Source: Motilimonas sp. E26
GTDB lineage: Bacteria > Pseudomonadota > Gammaproteobacteria > Enterobacterales > CBDFNC01
Reading direction: 5' to 3'
Assembly: GCF_021278025.1 (NCBI RefSeq)
Contig: NZ_JAIBHJ010000005.1
Location: 178,777 to 242,776, forward strand
DNA length: 64,000 nucleotides
Shown here: positions 8,987-17,770 of the stretch, in pieces
Position numbering within the stretch: position 1 is the stretch's first letter
How the letters are laid out: each line of letters starts with the position of its first letter
Position numbers and translations under genes: made by a program
The notes under the pieces: generated by a model
Seen by the model: the letters and a program-made list of their open reading frames with translations, nothing else
Told to the model about the DNA's origin: nothing
Databases searched by the model: none

Positions 8987-10582
8987 ATGAAGGAGCTAAT
9001 TGAAAAAGCGCTCTACTACATCAAAGGGGTGTGGATGAAGCGGCGCTTCATCATCATTATTGCTTGGATTATCTGTCCTATTGGTTGGCTCTATGTGATG
9101 CAGATGCCGGATCAATATAAGGCCTCGGCACGTGTTTATGTTGACACAGATTCACTCCTCAAACCTTTATTAAGGGGGTTAACGGTAGAGACGTTTAAAG
9201 ATCAACAACTTAACTTAATGGTAAAAACCTTATTAAGTCGGCCCAACGTAGAAAAAATAGCACGCATGGCCGACTTAGACATACTGACCAACAACGCCGA
9301 AGAGTTTGATCAACTGGTCGATAACTTAAGTAAAGAAATTAAGATCGGCACCACCAAGAGAGAAAAAATATTCACCATTAGCTATCAACACCCTAACCCT
9401 GAATCGGCAAAATCTGTGGTGCAGTCTGTGCTGACCATTTTTGTCGAAGACACCTTAGGCGAAACTCGTACTGATACCGACAACGCGCAACGTTTTTTAA
9501 ATCAACAAATTAAAGACTTTGAAAAACGCATGACAGCAGATGACGCGGCTTTAACTGAGTTTAAGCGACAGTATGCCGATTTGCTTCCAGGAAAGGGAAA
9601 CTCATATTACGATATGCTCAAAGCGGAAGAGACTCAGCTAGAGAACACTCAGTTACAATTAAAAGAAGCACAAACAAGGCTTTTTTCTGCTCGCATTCAA
9701 CTAGAAGATGAAGAGTCACTTCCCGCGCCACAAGTACAAAGCCAAGCTGTTTATAACCCAAGCATTGTTACCCAATATGATTCGCGCCTAAACCAGCTGA
9801 ACCAAATGCTCGATGAAATGAATCTACGCTACACCGATAAACACCCAGATATCATCGAACTAAAGAGACAAATTGACGATCTGGTAAAAAAACAAAAACA
9901 AGAACGCGCCGAACTCGCATCGATTAACTATCAGCAAAATCGGCCTGCAGAAAATAGTGAATCACCTTTCATACAGTCATTGCGGCTCAATGTTAGTCAA
10001 CTAGAAAATGAAATCGCTTCACTTACGGTGAGGGTAGAAAACTACCAAGATAAGGTCACTAAACTGCAAGAAAAAGTGCATTTAGTGCCCAAAGTAGAAG
10101 CCGATTTAGCCGCCCTCACCCGAGGTTATGACATTACCAAAGGCCAATACAATCAATTATTAGAACGACGTGAATCAGCCATCATGTCGCAAAAGGCTGG
10201 GCAATCGACAGAAGGCGTTGAATTCAAAGTGATTGAACCTCCTCGAGTGGAAAACGATCCCGCTGGCCCCAACCGTATTATTTTTCTTTCTATCGTGACG
10301 TTACTCGGGCTTGGCTTAGGCATTTTTGTCGCCTTTGCAATTAGCCAAATCAAGCCAATTATTACTGGACCTCAAGAACTAGCAGCAATGACTAAAGTCC
10401 CCGTACTCGGTGCTATTTCACATTCAAACATAGAGAAAATGCGCCAAGTAAAACGTCGCCACAACCTAGCCTTTACTCTGGTCATTATCGCGTTACTCTG
10501 CATCTATGGCGGATTACTTGTCACTCAAACCAGTAATCATCCTTTTGTTCAACATTTCAAAACCTTAGTTGCCGCGACTTAA
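8987..10582 (+). CDS. Exopolysaccharide chain-length determinant, Wzz/XrtA type
   Basis: A 531-residue inner-membrane polysaccharide co-polymerase. It has membrane segments at about residues 20-38 and 425-447, with a third near 495-513. Between them lies a long periplasmic coiled coil (about residues 160-400). The N-terminal DQYKASARVYVDTDSLL motif is typical of Wzz proteins. The proline-rich segment VIEPPRVENDPAGPNR precedes the second membrane helix. It would control chain length and connect the tyrosine kinase to the Wza-like channel. AGGAGG lies 7 bases before the ATG, a very strong ribosome site. Confidence 0.92.
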   Translation: MKELIEKALYYIKGVWMKRRFIIIIAWIICPIGWLYVMQMPDQYKASARVYVDTDSLLKPLLRGLTVETFKDQQLNLMVKTLLSRPNVEKIARMADLDILTNNAEEFDQLVDNLSKEIKIGTTKREKIFTISYQHPNPESAKSVVQSVLTIFVEDTLGETRTDTDNAQRFLNQQIKDFEKRMTADDAALTEFKRQYADLLPGKGNSYYDMLKAEETQLENTQLQLKEAQTRLFSARIQLEDEESLPAPQVQSQAVYNPSIVTQYDSRLNQLNQMLDEMNLRYTDKHPDIIELKRQIDDLVKKQKQERAELASINYQQNRPAENSESPFIQSLRLNVSQLENEIASLTVRVENYQDKVTKLQEKVHLVPKVEADLAALTRGYDITKGQYNQLLERRESAIMSQKAGQSTEGVEFKVIEPPRVENDPAGPNRIIFLSIVTLLGLGLGIFVAFAISQIKPIITGPQELAAMTKVPVLGAISHSNIEKMRQVKRRHNLAFTLVIIALLCIYGGLLVTQTSNHPFVQHFKTLVAAT

Positions 10583-10594
10583 GTAGGGAAACAT

Positions 10595-11560
10595 ATGAGT
10601 ATTATTGAAAAAGCACTCGCTAAAAAGAAGCAACGCGCGGCTGAAACAATCGCGGAACATCAGCATAAGGCGACTCAGTCCGTTGACATTGAATCAGATA
10701 GAAATTTGAACAAAAGCGCTGCTGTTCAGAGCACTGAAACAGCTATTAGCCCTGCTCCGGTCAAACAAACAAAGCCAGAGAGTCATGCCACGCCTGCTGT
10801 TGATAAAGCACATCATTCTTCCGAACTACAAAGCTTAACATTTGATCTTTATAAGCTGAAACAACAAGGCTATCTCGTTGATAGCAACGAGCGAAGTAAT
10901 ACCCATGAAGAATTTAGATTTGTTAAAAGAAGAGTGCTTAAAACCGCATTTGGCCCTTTAAAGGATACCTTAACCCATTCAAATTTGGTCTTGGTTACCA
11001 GCACCTTGAGTAATGAGGGCAAAACCTTCACCGCTATGAACCTCGCACTAAGTATTGCAATGGAGCAAGAAAAAACAGTGTTGTTAGTTGATGCTGATGT
11101 CCTTAATCCCTCGGTCTGTAATGAGTTTGGGGTTCAAGTTCAAGCAGGGCTAATTGATTATCTATTAGGAAAAACCTCTTCATTAAAAGAAATTATCTAC
11201 AACACTAATATCCCAAACTTACGCCTTATGCCCGCAGGGAGAAAACACCATTTAACCAGTGAGCTACTCGCCAGTGAACGAATGGAAAGTTTGGCCAATG
11301 AGTTAGCAGAACGCTATTCCGATAGGGTGATTATTTTTGATGCCCCTCCTTTACTCGGCATCAATGAAACACAAGCGTTGACCAGTTTTGTCGGACAGCA
11401 GCTTGTGGTTGTTGAGGAGAATAAAACGCCACTTCACAGCCTTGAATCCGCAATTAGCTTACTCAACCAAGACCGAGCCATCGGTTTAGTACTTAATAAA
11501 TCGGTACAAACAAAAAACCTTTACGCAGGGTATGGATACCAATATGCCGAAAACCAATAA
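10595..11560 (+). CDS. BY-kinase-type tyrosine autokinase, XrtA-associated
   Basis: A 321-residue cytoplasmic P-loop protein of the bacterial tyrosine kinase family. Walker A is TSTLSNEGKTFTAMNLA, Walker A' is VLLVDADVLNPSV and Walker B is VIIFDAPPLLG. The C-terminus ends in NLYAGYGYQYAENQ, a short tyrosine-rich tail that may be autophosphorylated. The first 110 residues are charged and probably disordered. It follows the Wzz-like gene by 12 bases and overlaps the outer-membrane gene at its end, so it is the partner kinase of this export complex. Its phosphorylation state is expected to regulate polymer length and export. Confidence 0.9.
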   Translation: MSIIEKALAKKKQRAAETIAEHQHKATQSVDIESDRNLNKSAAVQSTETAISPAPVKQTKPESHATPAVDKAHHSSELQSLTFDLYKLKQQGYLVDSNERSNTHEEFRFVKRRVLKTAFGPLKDTLTHSNLVLVTSTLSNEGKTFTAMNLALSIAMEQEKTVLLVDADVLNPSVCNEFGVQVQAGLIDYLLGKTSSLKEIIYNTNIPNLRLMPAGRKHHLTSELLASERMESLANELAERYSDRVIIFDAPPLLGINETQALTSFVGQQLVVVEENKTPLHSLESAISLLNQDRAIGLVLNKSVQTKNLYAGYGYQYAENQ

Positions 11561-13091
11561 TTGTTTAATTTTCTTATATGCATTGGCACTTACGCCTTTC
11601 GCCTCTGCCGCCAATTGGCAAAGCAGTGCATCTATTGAAGCCAGTTCTGAATATTCTGACAACGTTAGTCGTAATGCATTAGCAGCCCAAGATGATGTTA
11701 TTTTGTCGATCAAACCAGGTTTTGGTTTAACCGCTGAAGGTAATAACGCTAGTGTGAGAACACGTTATGACTTCAACGGTCAATATTATATCGACTCTGA
11801 AAATAGTAGCGAAGCATTTCATGATCTCTTGCTACTCGGGGAAGTAAAAACATGGCATGACCGGATTGTTATTTCTAGCAACATCACCGCGAACCAACAA
11901 CTGGTTGATATCAATAATGGTTTGCTAACTGACTATGTAGGCAACTCAAACAATCTCGACACCGTTGGTAATTATCAGCTAGGTATGGATTGGACTCAGC
12001 CGATTGGCAATCAGGCTGAATTCGATTTTAACACTAGTGTGTATTATATCGACCAAAAATCCAGTGATGATACGCTAGGTTATAATCTGGCATTTTTTAC
12101 CCAAGATGGAACCGACTTTAAACGTAGTTTTTGGAACATGAAATATAATTTGGGTTATCAAAAACCAGACCAAAAGCGACGTAGCCTAACGCAATCAGCA
12201 GATGCAAGAATTGGCTACGGCCTAATTGATAAATGGGGGGTATTTATCAATGGCTACTGGGAGGAAAATAGTGTTCCGCAGGGCGATAATCTTGATAGTG
12301 CAGCATGGGGACCGGGTATTCGCTTTTCGCCCAGCGACCGAAGTTATATAGATGTTAGCTACAATTTTAGCTTAAAGAATACCAATAAAGACTACTGGGC
12401 AGCCCAGCTGAATTGGACGCCAAGTACGAGAACGGGGCTAACTGCAGCTTATGGCAAGCGTTTCTATGGTGACTCTTATGATTTCAGCTTGTTCCATAAT
12501 GTGCGTAAGATCCGCAGCCAAGTTACCTATCGAGAATCAATTGAGTCATTTGCCAGTGAACTCGCTTCGCAGAGCACTAATGCCGGCTCTCTCATTTGCC
12601 CTGCAGGCTCGATTAATAACTTAAGTGATTGTGAATTTTCAAGCTTGACCAACCCTGTAGTTGGCCCAGATCAGCAAGTGATCAATATTTTTACGGCGCT
12701 GCCTTCGGCAAATAATGAGTTGTATCTTACTCGTGATGGCAAGTTAAGTAGCGCGCTACAGGTACGTAAACATACTTTTACGCTCACTTTGTTTTACGTA
12801 CAACGTGATTATTTTACTAGCACACCTGATACAGATGATTATGGGGCACAGCTAGCGTGGGCGTGGCGAGTTGGGCAAAAAACCAGTCTTCAATTGAGTA
12901 CAGAACAGCGCTACTTAGATCAAGACCAAGCCAGCCAAATAGACAAAGAGCTGCGACATGGACTCAGTCTAAGTCACACCTTGGGCAGACGCTCGCTGAT
13001 TGTCCTTGGCTATACTTATACCGATAGGGACAGCAAGCAAAACGGCTACAACGAAAATAATATCAAATTAAGCTATCAAGTCGTATTTTAA
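11532..13091 (+). CDS. Outer-membrane beta-barrel protein, PEP-CTERM system-associated
   Basis: A 519-residue protein with a signal peptide ending near FASAANW. Alternating aromatic and polar strands run through to a C-terminal KLSYQVVF ending, as expected for an outer-membrane barrel. Size and position between the tyrosine kinase and the ExeA-like ATPase match the TIGR03016 family of the exosortase A locus. It may be the secretion channel or an assembly scaffold, but no activity is known to me. The reading overlaps the kinase gene by 29 bases; a second ATG at 11544 is an equally good start. Confidence 0.82.
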   Translation: MDTNMPKTNNCLIFLYALALTPFASAANWQSSASIEASSEYSDNVSRNALAAQDDVILSIKPGFGLTAEGNNASVRTRYDFNGQYYIDSENSSEAFHDLLLLGEVKTWHDRIVISSNITANQQLVDINNGLLTDYVGNSNNLDTVGNYQLGMDWTQPIGNQAEFDFNTSVYYIDQKSSDDTLGYNLAFFTQDGTDFKRSFWNMKYNLGYQKPDQKRRSLTQSADARIGYGLIDKWGVFINGYWEENSVPQGDNLDSAAWGPGIRFSPSDRSYIDVSYNFSLKNTNKDYWAAQLNWTPSTRTGLTAAYGKRFYGDSYDFSLFHNVRKIRSQVTYRESIESFASELASQSTNAGSLICPAGSINNLSDCEFSSLTNPVVGPDQQVINIFTALPSANNELYLTRDGKLSSALQVRKHTFTLTLFYVQRDYFTSTPDTDDYGAQLAWAWRVGQKTSLQLSTEQRYLDQDQASQIDKELRHGLSLSHTLGRRSLIVLGYTYTDRDSKQNGYNENNIKLSYQVVF

Positions 13092-13100
13092 GGAGGCGTC

Positions 13101-14135
13101 ATGTACGAAGAGTTTTTTGCCCTGAGTGCAAAACCGTTTCAGCTAACGCCTGATCCTGAGTTTTTCTTTGCCAGTAAAGAACACAAACGCGCCATGTCTT
13201 ACCTGCAATACGGTCTTGATCAAGGTGAAGGATTTATTGTCATCTCAGGCTCAATTGGAACAGGTAAATCAACCTTAGCTAAGCATTTAATTTCCAACCT
13301 TAACAGCCAGCAGGTGGAAGCGATACAGCTGGTTACAACTAGCTTAAACCCGATGGATTTACTTAAATTAATCGCTTCAGGTTTTCACCTTAACCTACCA
13401 ACAGATACCGATAAAGCAGGACTACTACAAGGCATTGAAGGCTATTTAAGCCATAATTTTCAACAAGGAAAGCGCACATTATTGTTAGTTGATGAGGCAC
13501 AAAACTTGCCTGCAGAATCAATTGAAGAACTCCGTATGCTGTCAAATATTCAACAAGACAATCGGCCGTTATTACAAAGCTTTTTATTGGGTCAGGAAGA
13601 GTTAAGGGACACACTTAAAGGTGCGAATATGGAGCAATTTCGCCAGCGCATTATTGCTTCTTGTCACCTGCCCCCCTTAACCTCGGAAGAATGTCGACAC
13701 TATATAGAACATCGATTGAAGCATGTTGGTTGGCAGAATAATCCCGCTTTTTCCCCAAATTGCTTCCCATTGATCCATCAATATACCCGAGGGATCCCAC
13801 GGATCATTAACTTGTTTTGTGATCGCTTAATGTTATTCACTTTCTTAGAAGAAGCTAACTATATCAATGAGGAAGCGATCAATACGGTCAATGAAGAATT
13901 TATTCAAGAACAAGAGTATGCAACCCTACCGAACGTCACGAATAGTACAACACCTTCATCACAGCAAAGCCTGCGTGAAGATGATTTGACCCAAGCAAGG
14001 GTTTTACGTGAACACTTAGAAGAAGTATTTCAGTATTTAGATAAAACCATGATGGAGAAACTCAAATTACTGCGTTATCTGGATAAAGTGTTAAAAGAAA
14101 AAAATACCCAAACCAAGCTATCAAACAAGGCTTGA
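13101..14135 (+). CDS. ExeA-like AAA ATPase, XrtA/PEP-CTERM system-associated
   Basis: A 344-residue ATPase. It opens MYEEFFALSAKPFQLTPDPE, a signature of the ExeA/GspA family. Walker A is SGSIGTGKST and Walker B is LLLVDEAQNLP, followed by the sensor region GQEELRDTL and the arginine-rich RQRI. The C-terminal 80 residues form a charged helical tail (LREHLEEVFQYLDKTMMEKL). Members accompany exosortase A loci and may energise assembly of the export machine. AGGAGG is 6 bases before the ATG. It is the last gene of the rightward exopolysaccharide operon. Confidence 0.92.
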   Translation: MYEEFFALSAKPFQLTPDPEFFFASKEHKRAMSYLQYGLDQGEGFIVISGSIGTGKSTLAKHLISNLNSQQVEAIQLVTTSLNPMDLLKLIASGFHLNLPTDTDKAGLLQGIEGYLSHNFQQGKRTLLLVDEAQNLPAESIEELRMLSNIQQDNRPLLQSFLLGQEELRDTLKGANMEQFRQRIIASCHLPPLTSEECRHYIEHRLKHVGWQNNPAFSPNCFPLIHQYTRGIPRIINLFCDRLMLFTFLEEANYINEEAINTVNEEFIQEQEYATLPNVTNSTTPSSQQSLREDDLTQARVLREHLEEVFQYLDKTMMEKLKLLRYLDKVLKEKNTQTKLSNKA

Positions 14136-14265
14136 ATGTGAAGAAAAACACAAACTCGAATATCAACCTCTACACCTAAGCCACTTGTTTCACGCTTTAG
14201 GCTCCTGGGAGTTGAATTTCTTCTTAGTGTTAATAAAATCAATAAAAAACAAATTGTTTAGGTCT

Positions 14266-15276
14266 ATGACATCCATATCTGATGTAGCAAAGCGTGCTGG
14301 CGTATCAAAATCAACCGTTTCTCGCGTATTAAACCCGGGCAGTAGTGTCTCTCAAAAAACACGCTCTATCGTTGAGCAAGCTATTTCAGAGCTTAATTTT
14401 CACCCCAATGGTTTTGCCCAAGGTTTAAAAAGTAATAAATCAGGCATGATAGGCGTCGTGTTGATTGATATATCAAGCCCCTATTACGCAATGCTACTGG
14501 GTGGTGTTCAACGCCGCTTAGTGGGCAAGGAAAAGGAAATTTTAACCACTAGTAGTTTCGGTGACAAAGTGACAGAAGCTAACGCTATTTTGTCATTTAA
14601 AGCCCATCAGTGTGATGGCTTAATTGTCTATCTAGAGAACAATCCTACCCCAGAAACAATCAGTAAACTCAACTACAACCAAACCCCCATCGTCACTTTG
14701 GGTATCTCTGCACCTGCTTTATCGAATAACTCAGTACTGGTTGATAACGAATACGGCGGCTATTTAGCCGCGCAACACCTACTAGAGCACGGCCATAAAA
14801 AAATATTAATGCTAGCCGGTCTCACCCGATACCCTGATGCAGTAAAAAGAAAACTCGGTTTTATCAAAGCGATGGACGAGGCCGGAGTTGATCAATCTAA
14901 CTATGAAATTATTCACGGCGAGTTTAGCGAGGATTTTGGCTACACAGAAGTCAAAAAGCTGCTAGGATTTAACTGTAACTTTACCGCCATATGTGCGGGG
15001 GACGATGACATAGCAGCAGGAGTATTACTCGCGCTTCGCGAAGCAAGAGTTAGGGTGCCTGAAGATATTTCAGTGATTGGTTATGATGATAACTTTCATG
15101 CGAAACATACTTACCCAGCCCTCACCACAGTGCGTCAGCCAATTTCAGCATTAGGTGAAACAGCGACCGATTTATTGTTTGAAGTCATGGCAGACCCGAC
15201 TAAAGTAGGCAAGGATATTATATTGAAACCTGAGCTTGTTGTCAGAGACAGTGTCGGTCTTGCCTTAGATTATTAA
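14266..15276 (+). CDS. LacI-family transcriptional regulator
   Basis: A 336-residue regulator with the LacI helix-turn-helix at its start (MTSISDVAKRAGVSKSTVSR). A periplasmic-binding-protein-like sensor domain follows, with IGVVLIDISSPYY, VLVDNEYGGYLAAQHLLEHG and CAGDDDIAAGVLLALRE. LacI proteins bind a sugar or related effector and repress nearby genes. I use the ATG at 14266 because the family always starts at this helix; an upstream reading to 14185 adds 27 unrelated residues. It follows the exopolysaccharide export operon in the same direction, so it may control it, but no effector or operator can be named. Confidence 0.9.
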   Translation: MTSISDVAKRAGVSKSTVSRVLNPGSSVSQKTRSIVEQAISELNFHPNGFAQGLKSNKSGMIGVVLIDISSPYYAMLLGGVQRRLVGKEKEILTTSSFGDKVTEANAILSFKAHQCDGLIVYLENNPTPETISKLNYNQTPIVTLGISAPALSNNSVLVDNEYGGYLAAQHLLEHGHKKILMLAGLTRYPDAVKRKLGFIKAMDEAGVDQSNYEIIHGEFSEDFGYTEVKKLLGFNCNFTAICAGDDDIAAGVLLALREARVRVPEDISVIGYDDNFHAKHTYPALTTVRQPISALGETATDLLFEVMADPTKVGKDIILKPELVVRDSVGLALDY

Positions 15277-15341
15277 CAAGACCGCAATGAATCAAATTTG
15301 TGCAGCAAACCTTATACAGTTAAACCAATAAGGATTCGTCA

Positions 15342-15710
15342 TTGAGCAAAATAATCACTTCTTTCGCAGTCATTTTTGCAACCTTATCGGTGAGCGCTTG
15401 CAATACCACACCGAGTTCCACCTCCTTAGTTTATATCTCTGATGGCTATGTTCAATGTGAAACGCCTGCGATGAGCTTAGATATGACAAGAAGCCTTCTA
15501 ACAGAAGTCGGAATAAACGTTATTACATCTCATTGCGCACACATTGCGGACTTAGCCGTTATTTCTATGTGCGGGGCTGGTGGCACCGGGATCCACCTTC
15601 ATGAAATAGCCAGCCAAGATAATAATAAAGCCACAGCCGCCGGTTTTGACAATGTCAGTAAATTAACCGAGCAATCTCTCAACTATGAGATCATTGATTG
15701 CGAGTTGTAA
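15342..15710 (+). CDS. Small hypothetical lipoprotein
   Basis: A 122-residue protein that I do not recognise. It has a signal peptide with a likely lipobox, VSAC at about residue 20. The mature part has five Cys residues in pairs (VQCETP, SHCAHI, SMCGAGG, IDCEL), consistent with disulfides in the periplasm. The start is a TTG at 15342, supported by AAGGA about 8 bases upstream. It sits between the LacI regulator and the ribosome hibernation gene. No function can be assigned. Confidence 0.6.
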   Translation: MSKIITSFAVIFATLSVSACNTTPSSTSLVYISDGYVQCETPAMSLDMTRSLLTEVGINVITSHCAHIADLAVISMCGAGGTGIHLHEIASQDNNKATAAGFDNVSKLTEQSLNYEIIDCEL

Positions 15711-15934
15711 TAAAAATTGCACATTGGTTCACAACTATTTCGTCAACTTAACCATTTAGCTCAAACTGTACCTTGAAAGTCGGCCGCCAAAGCCTTATAT
15801 AGATAAGTACCTATCAGTTTAATTATTTTTACCTTTAGGTTTTTTCTTATTTAAATAAACTGAAAGCGACCCTAAAAACAATGTGTTACTAGAAGTATCA
15901 AGTAACCAACTATCACAGTGAAGAGGGACTTCAT

Positions 15935-16297
15935 ATGAAAATAAATGTTACAGGCCACAACACTAAAATCACTGATAACATCATCACGCATTTAGAAGAA
16001 AAGTTTGCCAAGATCGCTTCACATTTTCCCAGCATCATTACACTAAACGTTATTGTTTCCGAGCAACACGCGGAATCTAATCTAGAAGTCAGCACGACTT
16101 ATGAAGGGGCACAAATATCCGCTCGTGGTACAGCAGAAACACTTTATCCTGCTATCGCTAACGCCGTTAAAAAACTTGATGCCGCGTTAACTCATCGCAA
16201 AGGCCAATTGAAAGCAGATCGTCACACTAAACCTGTTTCAACCACACCTGAAATCGCACATGAAATTATTCAAGAAATGAAATTAGTAAACGACTAA
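15935..16297 (+). CDS. hpf: Ribosome hibernation promoting factor (HPF/RaiA family)
   Basis: A 120-residue member of the sigma-54 modulation/S30EA family. It begins MKINVTGHNTKITDNI with the typical beta-alpha-beta-beta-beta-alpha layout and ends after a short tail, so it is the short, non-dimerising type. These proteins bind in the tRNA path of the small ribosomal subunit and inactivate ribosomes in stationary phase. GAGGG lies upstream of the ATG. Short HPF is commonly beside rpoN; here it lies next to prsR/prsK, a sigma-54 activator system. It ends at a clear terminator at 16319-16342. Confidence 0.88.
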   Translation: MKINVTGHNTKITDNIITHLEEKFAKIASHFPSIITLNVIVSEQHAESNLEVSTTYEGAQISARGTAETLYPAIANAVKKLDAALTHRKGQLKADRHTKPVSTTPEIAHEIIQEMKLVND

Positions 16298-16318
16298 TCT
16301 TTATTTCATTGAATTTAC

Positions 16319-16342
16319 AAGCCGGCTCTCGCCGGCTTTTTT
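16319..16342 (+). terminator. Rho-independent terminator after hpf
   Basis: A perfect 8-base stem (AAGCCGGC / GCCGGCTT) with a 4-base loop is followed by a run of T. It lies 22 bases after the hpf stop and faces the end of prsR, so it may also serve that gene from the other side. Confidence 0.9.
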
Positions 16343-16366
16343 GTATATAATCAATCGTATCTGAGT

Positions 16367-17761
16367 TCAACTCGAAGAAGTAGCTGCCGACACATCAGAA
16401 TTGTCTTTATTGCTAGACAAGGCATATTTTTCCATCAAAGCATATAAGGTTGGCCGAGTGACGCCTAGCAATTCCGCGGTTTTGGAAATATTGTGACCGC
16501 TGTAGCTCAAGGCCTCGACAATAGCATGGCTTTCAGCCTCCTCACGCACCTCACGCAAGTTAAACAAAGTTATCGCAGCTTCCCTAGGTTGACATAACAA
16601 CAGGTCACTGTCGCTAATACGCGACGTTTCAGCCATGATCACAGCAGACTTAATTTTATTCTGTAGTTCACGAATATTACCTGGCCAATGGTAATGGTAT
16701 AAAGCCTGTAGGGCTTTATCATCAAAACCCTTAACATGACAGCCAAGTTCTTTATTTATGTTAACTAAAAAGGCCCGCGCTAATAGCAACACGTCCCCTC
16801 CCCGCTCCCTTAACGGTGGTAAGGTCAAGGTCATTTCACTGACACGGTAATACAAATCTTCACGAAATAGCTGCTGCTGAGCCATTGCCAACACATCTTT
16901 ATTGGTCGCGCACACCACTCGTACATCAACTTCAATTTCTTGACGACTACCAACAGGCTCAATCACACGCTCTTGTAAAAAACGTAGCATTTTTGCTTGT
17001 AGAGCTAACGGCATATCACCAATTTCGTCCAGAAATAACGTACCGCCTTGCGCGCATTCTATTTTACCGGGTGTTTTTTTATGGGCGCCAGTAAAGGCTC
17101 CTCGCTCGTAACCAAATAATTCACTTTCCAATAAATTGTCAGGAATCGAGGCACAATTAATCGCAACAAAAGGCGCATCATGGCGCAAACTACACTCGTG
17201 GATCGCACGAGCAAACACCTCTTTACCGGTGCCACTTTCGCCTAGAATCAAAGTCGTCAACTCGGTCGGTGCTATTTTTTCAACCACACGACACAGTTTT
17301 TGAATTTCAGGACTATCACCAATGATTCGAGCCAAACGCACATTTATCTGACTAAACTGTTGATTAGCCTCTTCTAACTCATAAAGCCAGTATGCCCTAT
17401 GGAGAATAATGTTTAACGTGTCAGCAGCAATAGGCTTATGATAAAAGTCGTAAGCGCCCAATCGAACCGCTTCGATAGCATGGGCTTTATCATCACTGCC
17501 CGTTACCACTATCACTTTCGTCAAAGGACTAAGGGTTAAAATTTCTGATAGGGTCGCTAAACCTTCGGTAGCATTGGCACTGTCAGGCGGCAGGCCTAGA
17601 TCAAGAGTCACCACTTTCGGTTCATAACGGCGCAACTGCTTAATGGCACTGGCTCTATCTTGCGCAAAGACCAGTTCAAATTCGTCTAAACTCCATTTCA
17701 GCTGCTTTTGAATGCCTAAGTCATCTTCTACCACCAGCAGTAAAGGCTTATCTGTACTCAT
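16367..17761 (-). CDS. prsR: PEP-CTERM-type sigma-54 response regulator PrsR
   Basis: A 464-residue NtrC-like activator. The receiver domain has acidic residues in LVVEDD and the phospho-acceptor in VVTLDLGLPP. The AAA+ domain has Walker A GESGTGKE, the sigma-54 contact loop GAFTGA, Walker B GGTLFLDEIGDM and the arginine finger region. A Fis-type helix-turn-helix closes the protein (ISKTAELLGVTRPTLYALM). The family is the partner of PrsK in exosortase systems and is thought to switch on PEP-CTERM and exopolysaccharide genes from sigma-54 promoters. It follows prsK by 9 bases. I could not find a convincing -24/-12 promoter by eye. Confidence 0.94.
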   Translation of the reverse strand: MSTDKPLLLVVEDDLGIQKQLKWSLDEFELVFAQDRASAIKQLRRYEPKVVTLDLGLPPDSANATEGLATLSEILTLSPLTKVIVVTGSDDKAHAIEAVRLGAYDFYHKPIAADTLNIILHRAYWLYELEEANQQFSQINVRLARIIGDSPEIQKLCRVVEKIAPTELTTLILGESGTGKEVFARAIHECSLRHDAPFVAINCASIPDNLLESELFGYERGAFTGAHKKTPGKIECAQGGTLFLDEIGDMPLALQAKMLRFLQERVIEPVGSRQEIEVDVRVVCATNKDVLAMAQQQLFREDLYYRVSEMTLTLPPLRERGGDVLLLARAFLVNINKELGCHVKGFDDKALQALYHYHWPGNIRELQNKIKSAVIMAETSRISDSDLLLCQPREAAITLFNLREVREEAESHAIVEALSYSGHNISKTAELLGVTRPTLYALMEKYALSSNKDNSDVSAATSSS

Positions 17762-17770
17762 TGCGACTCC

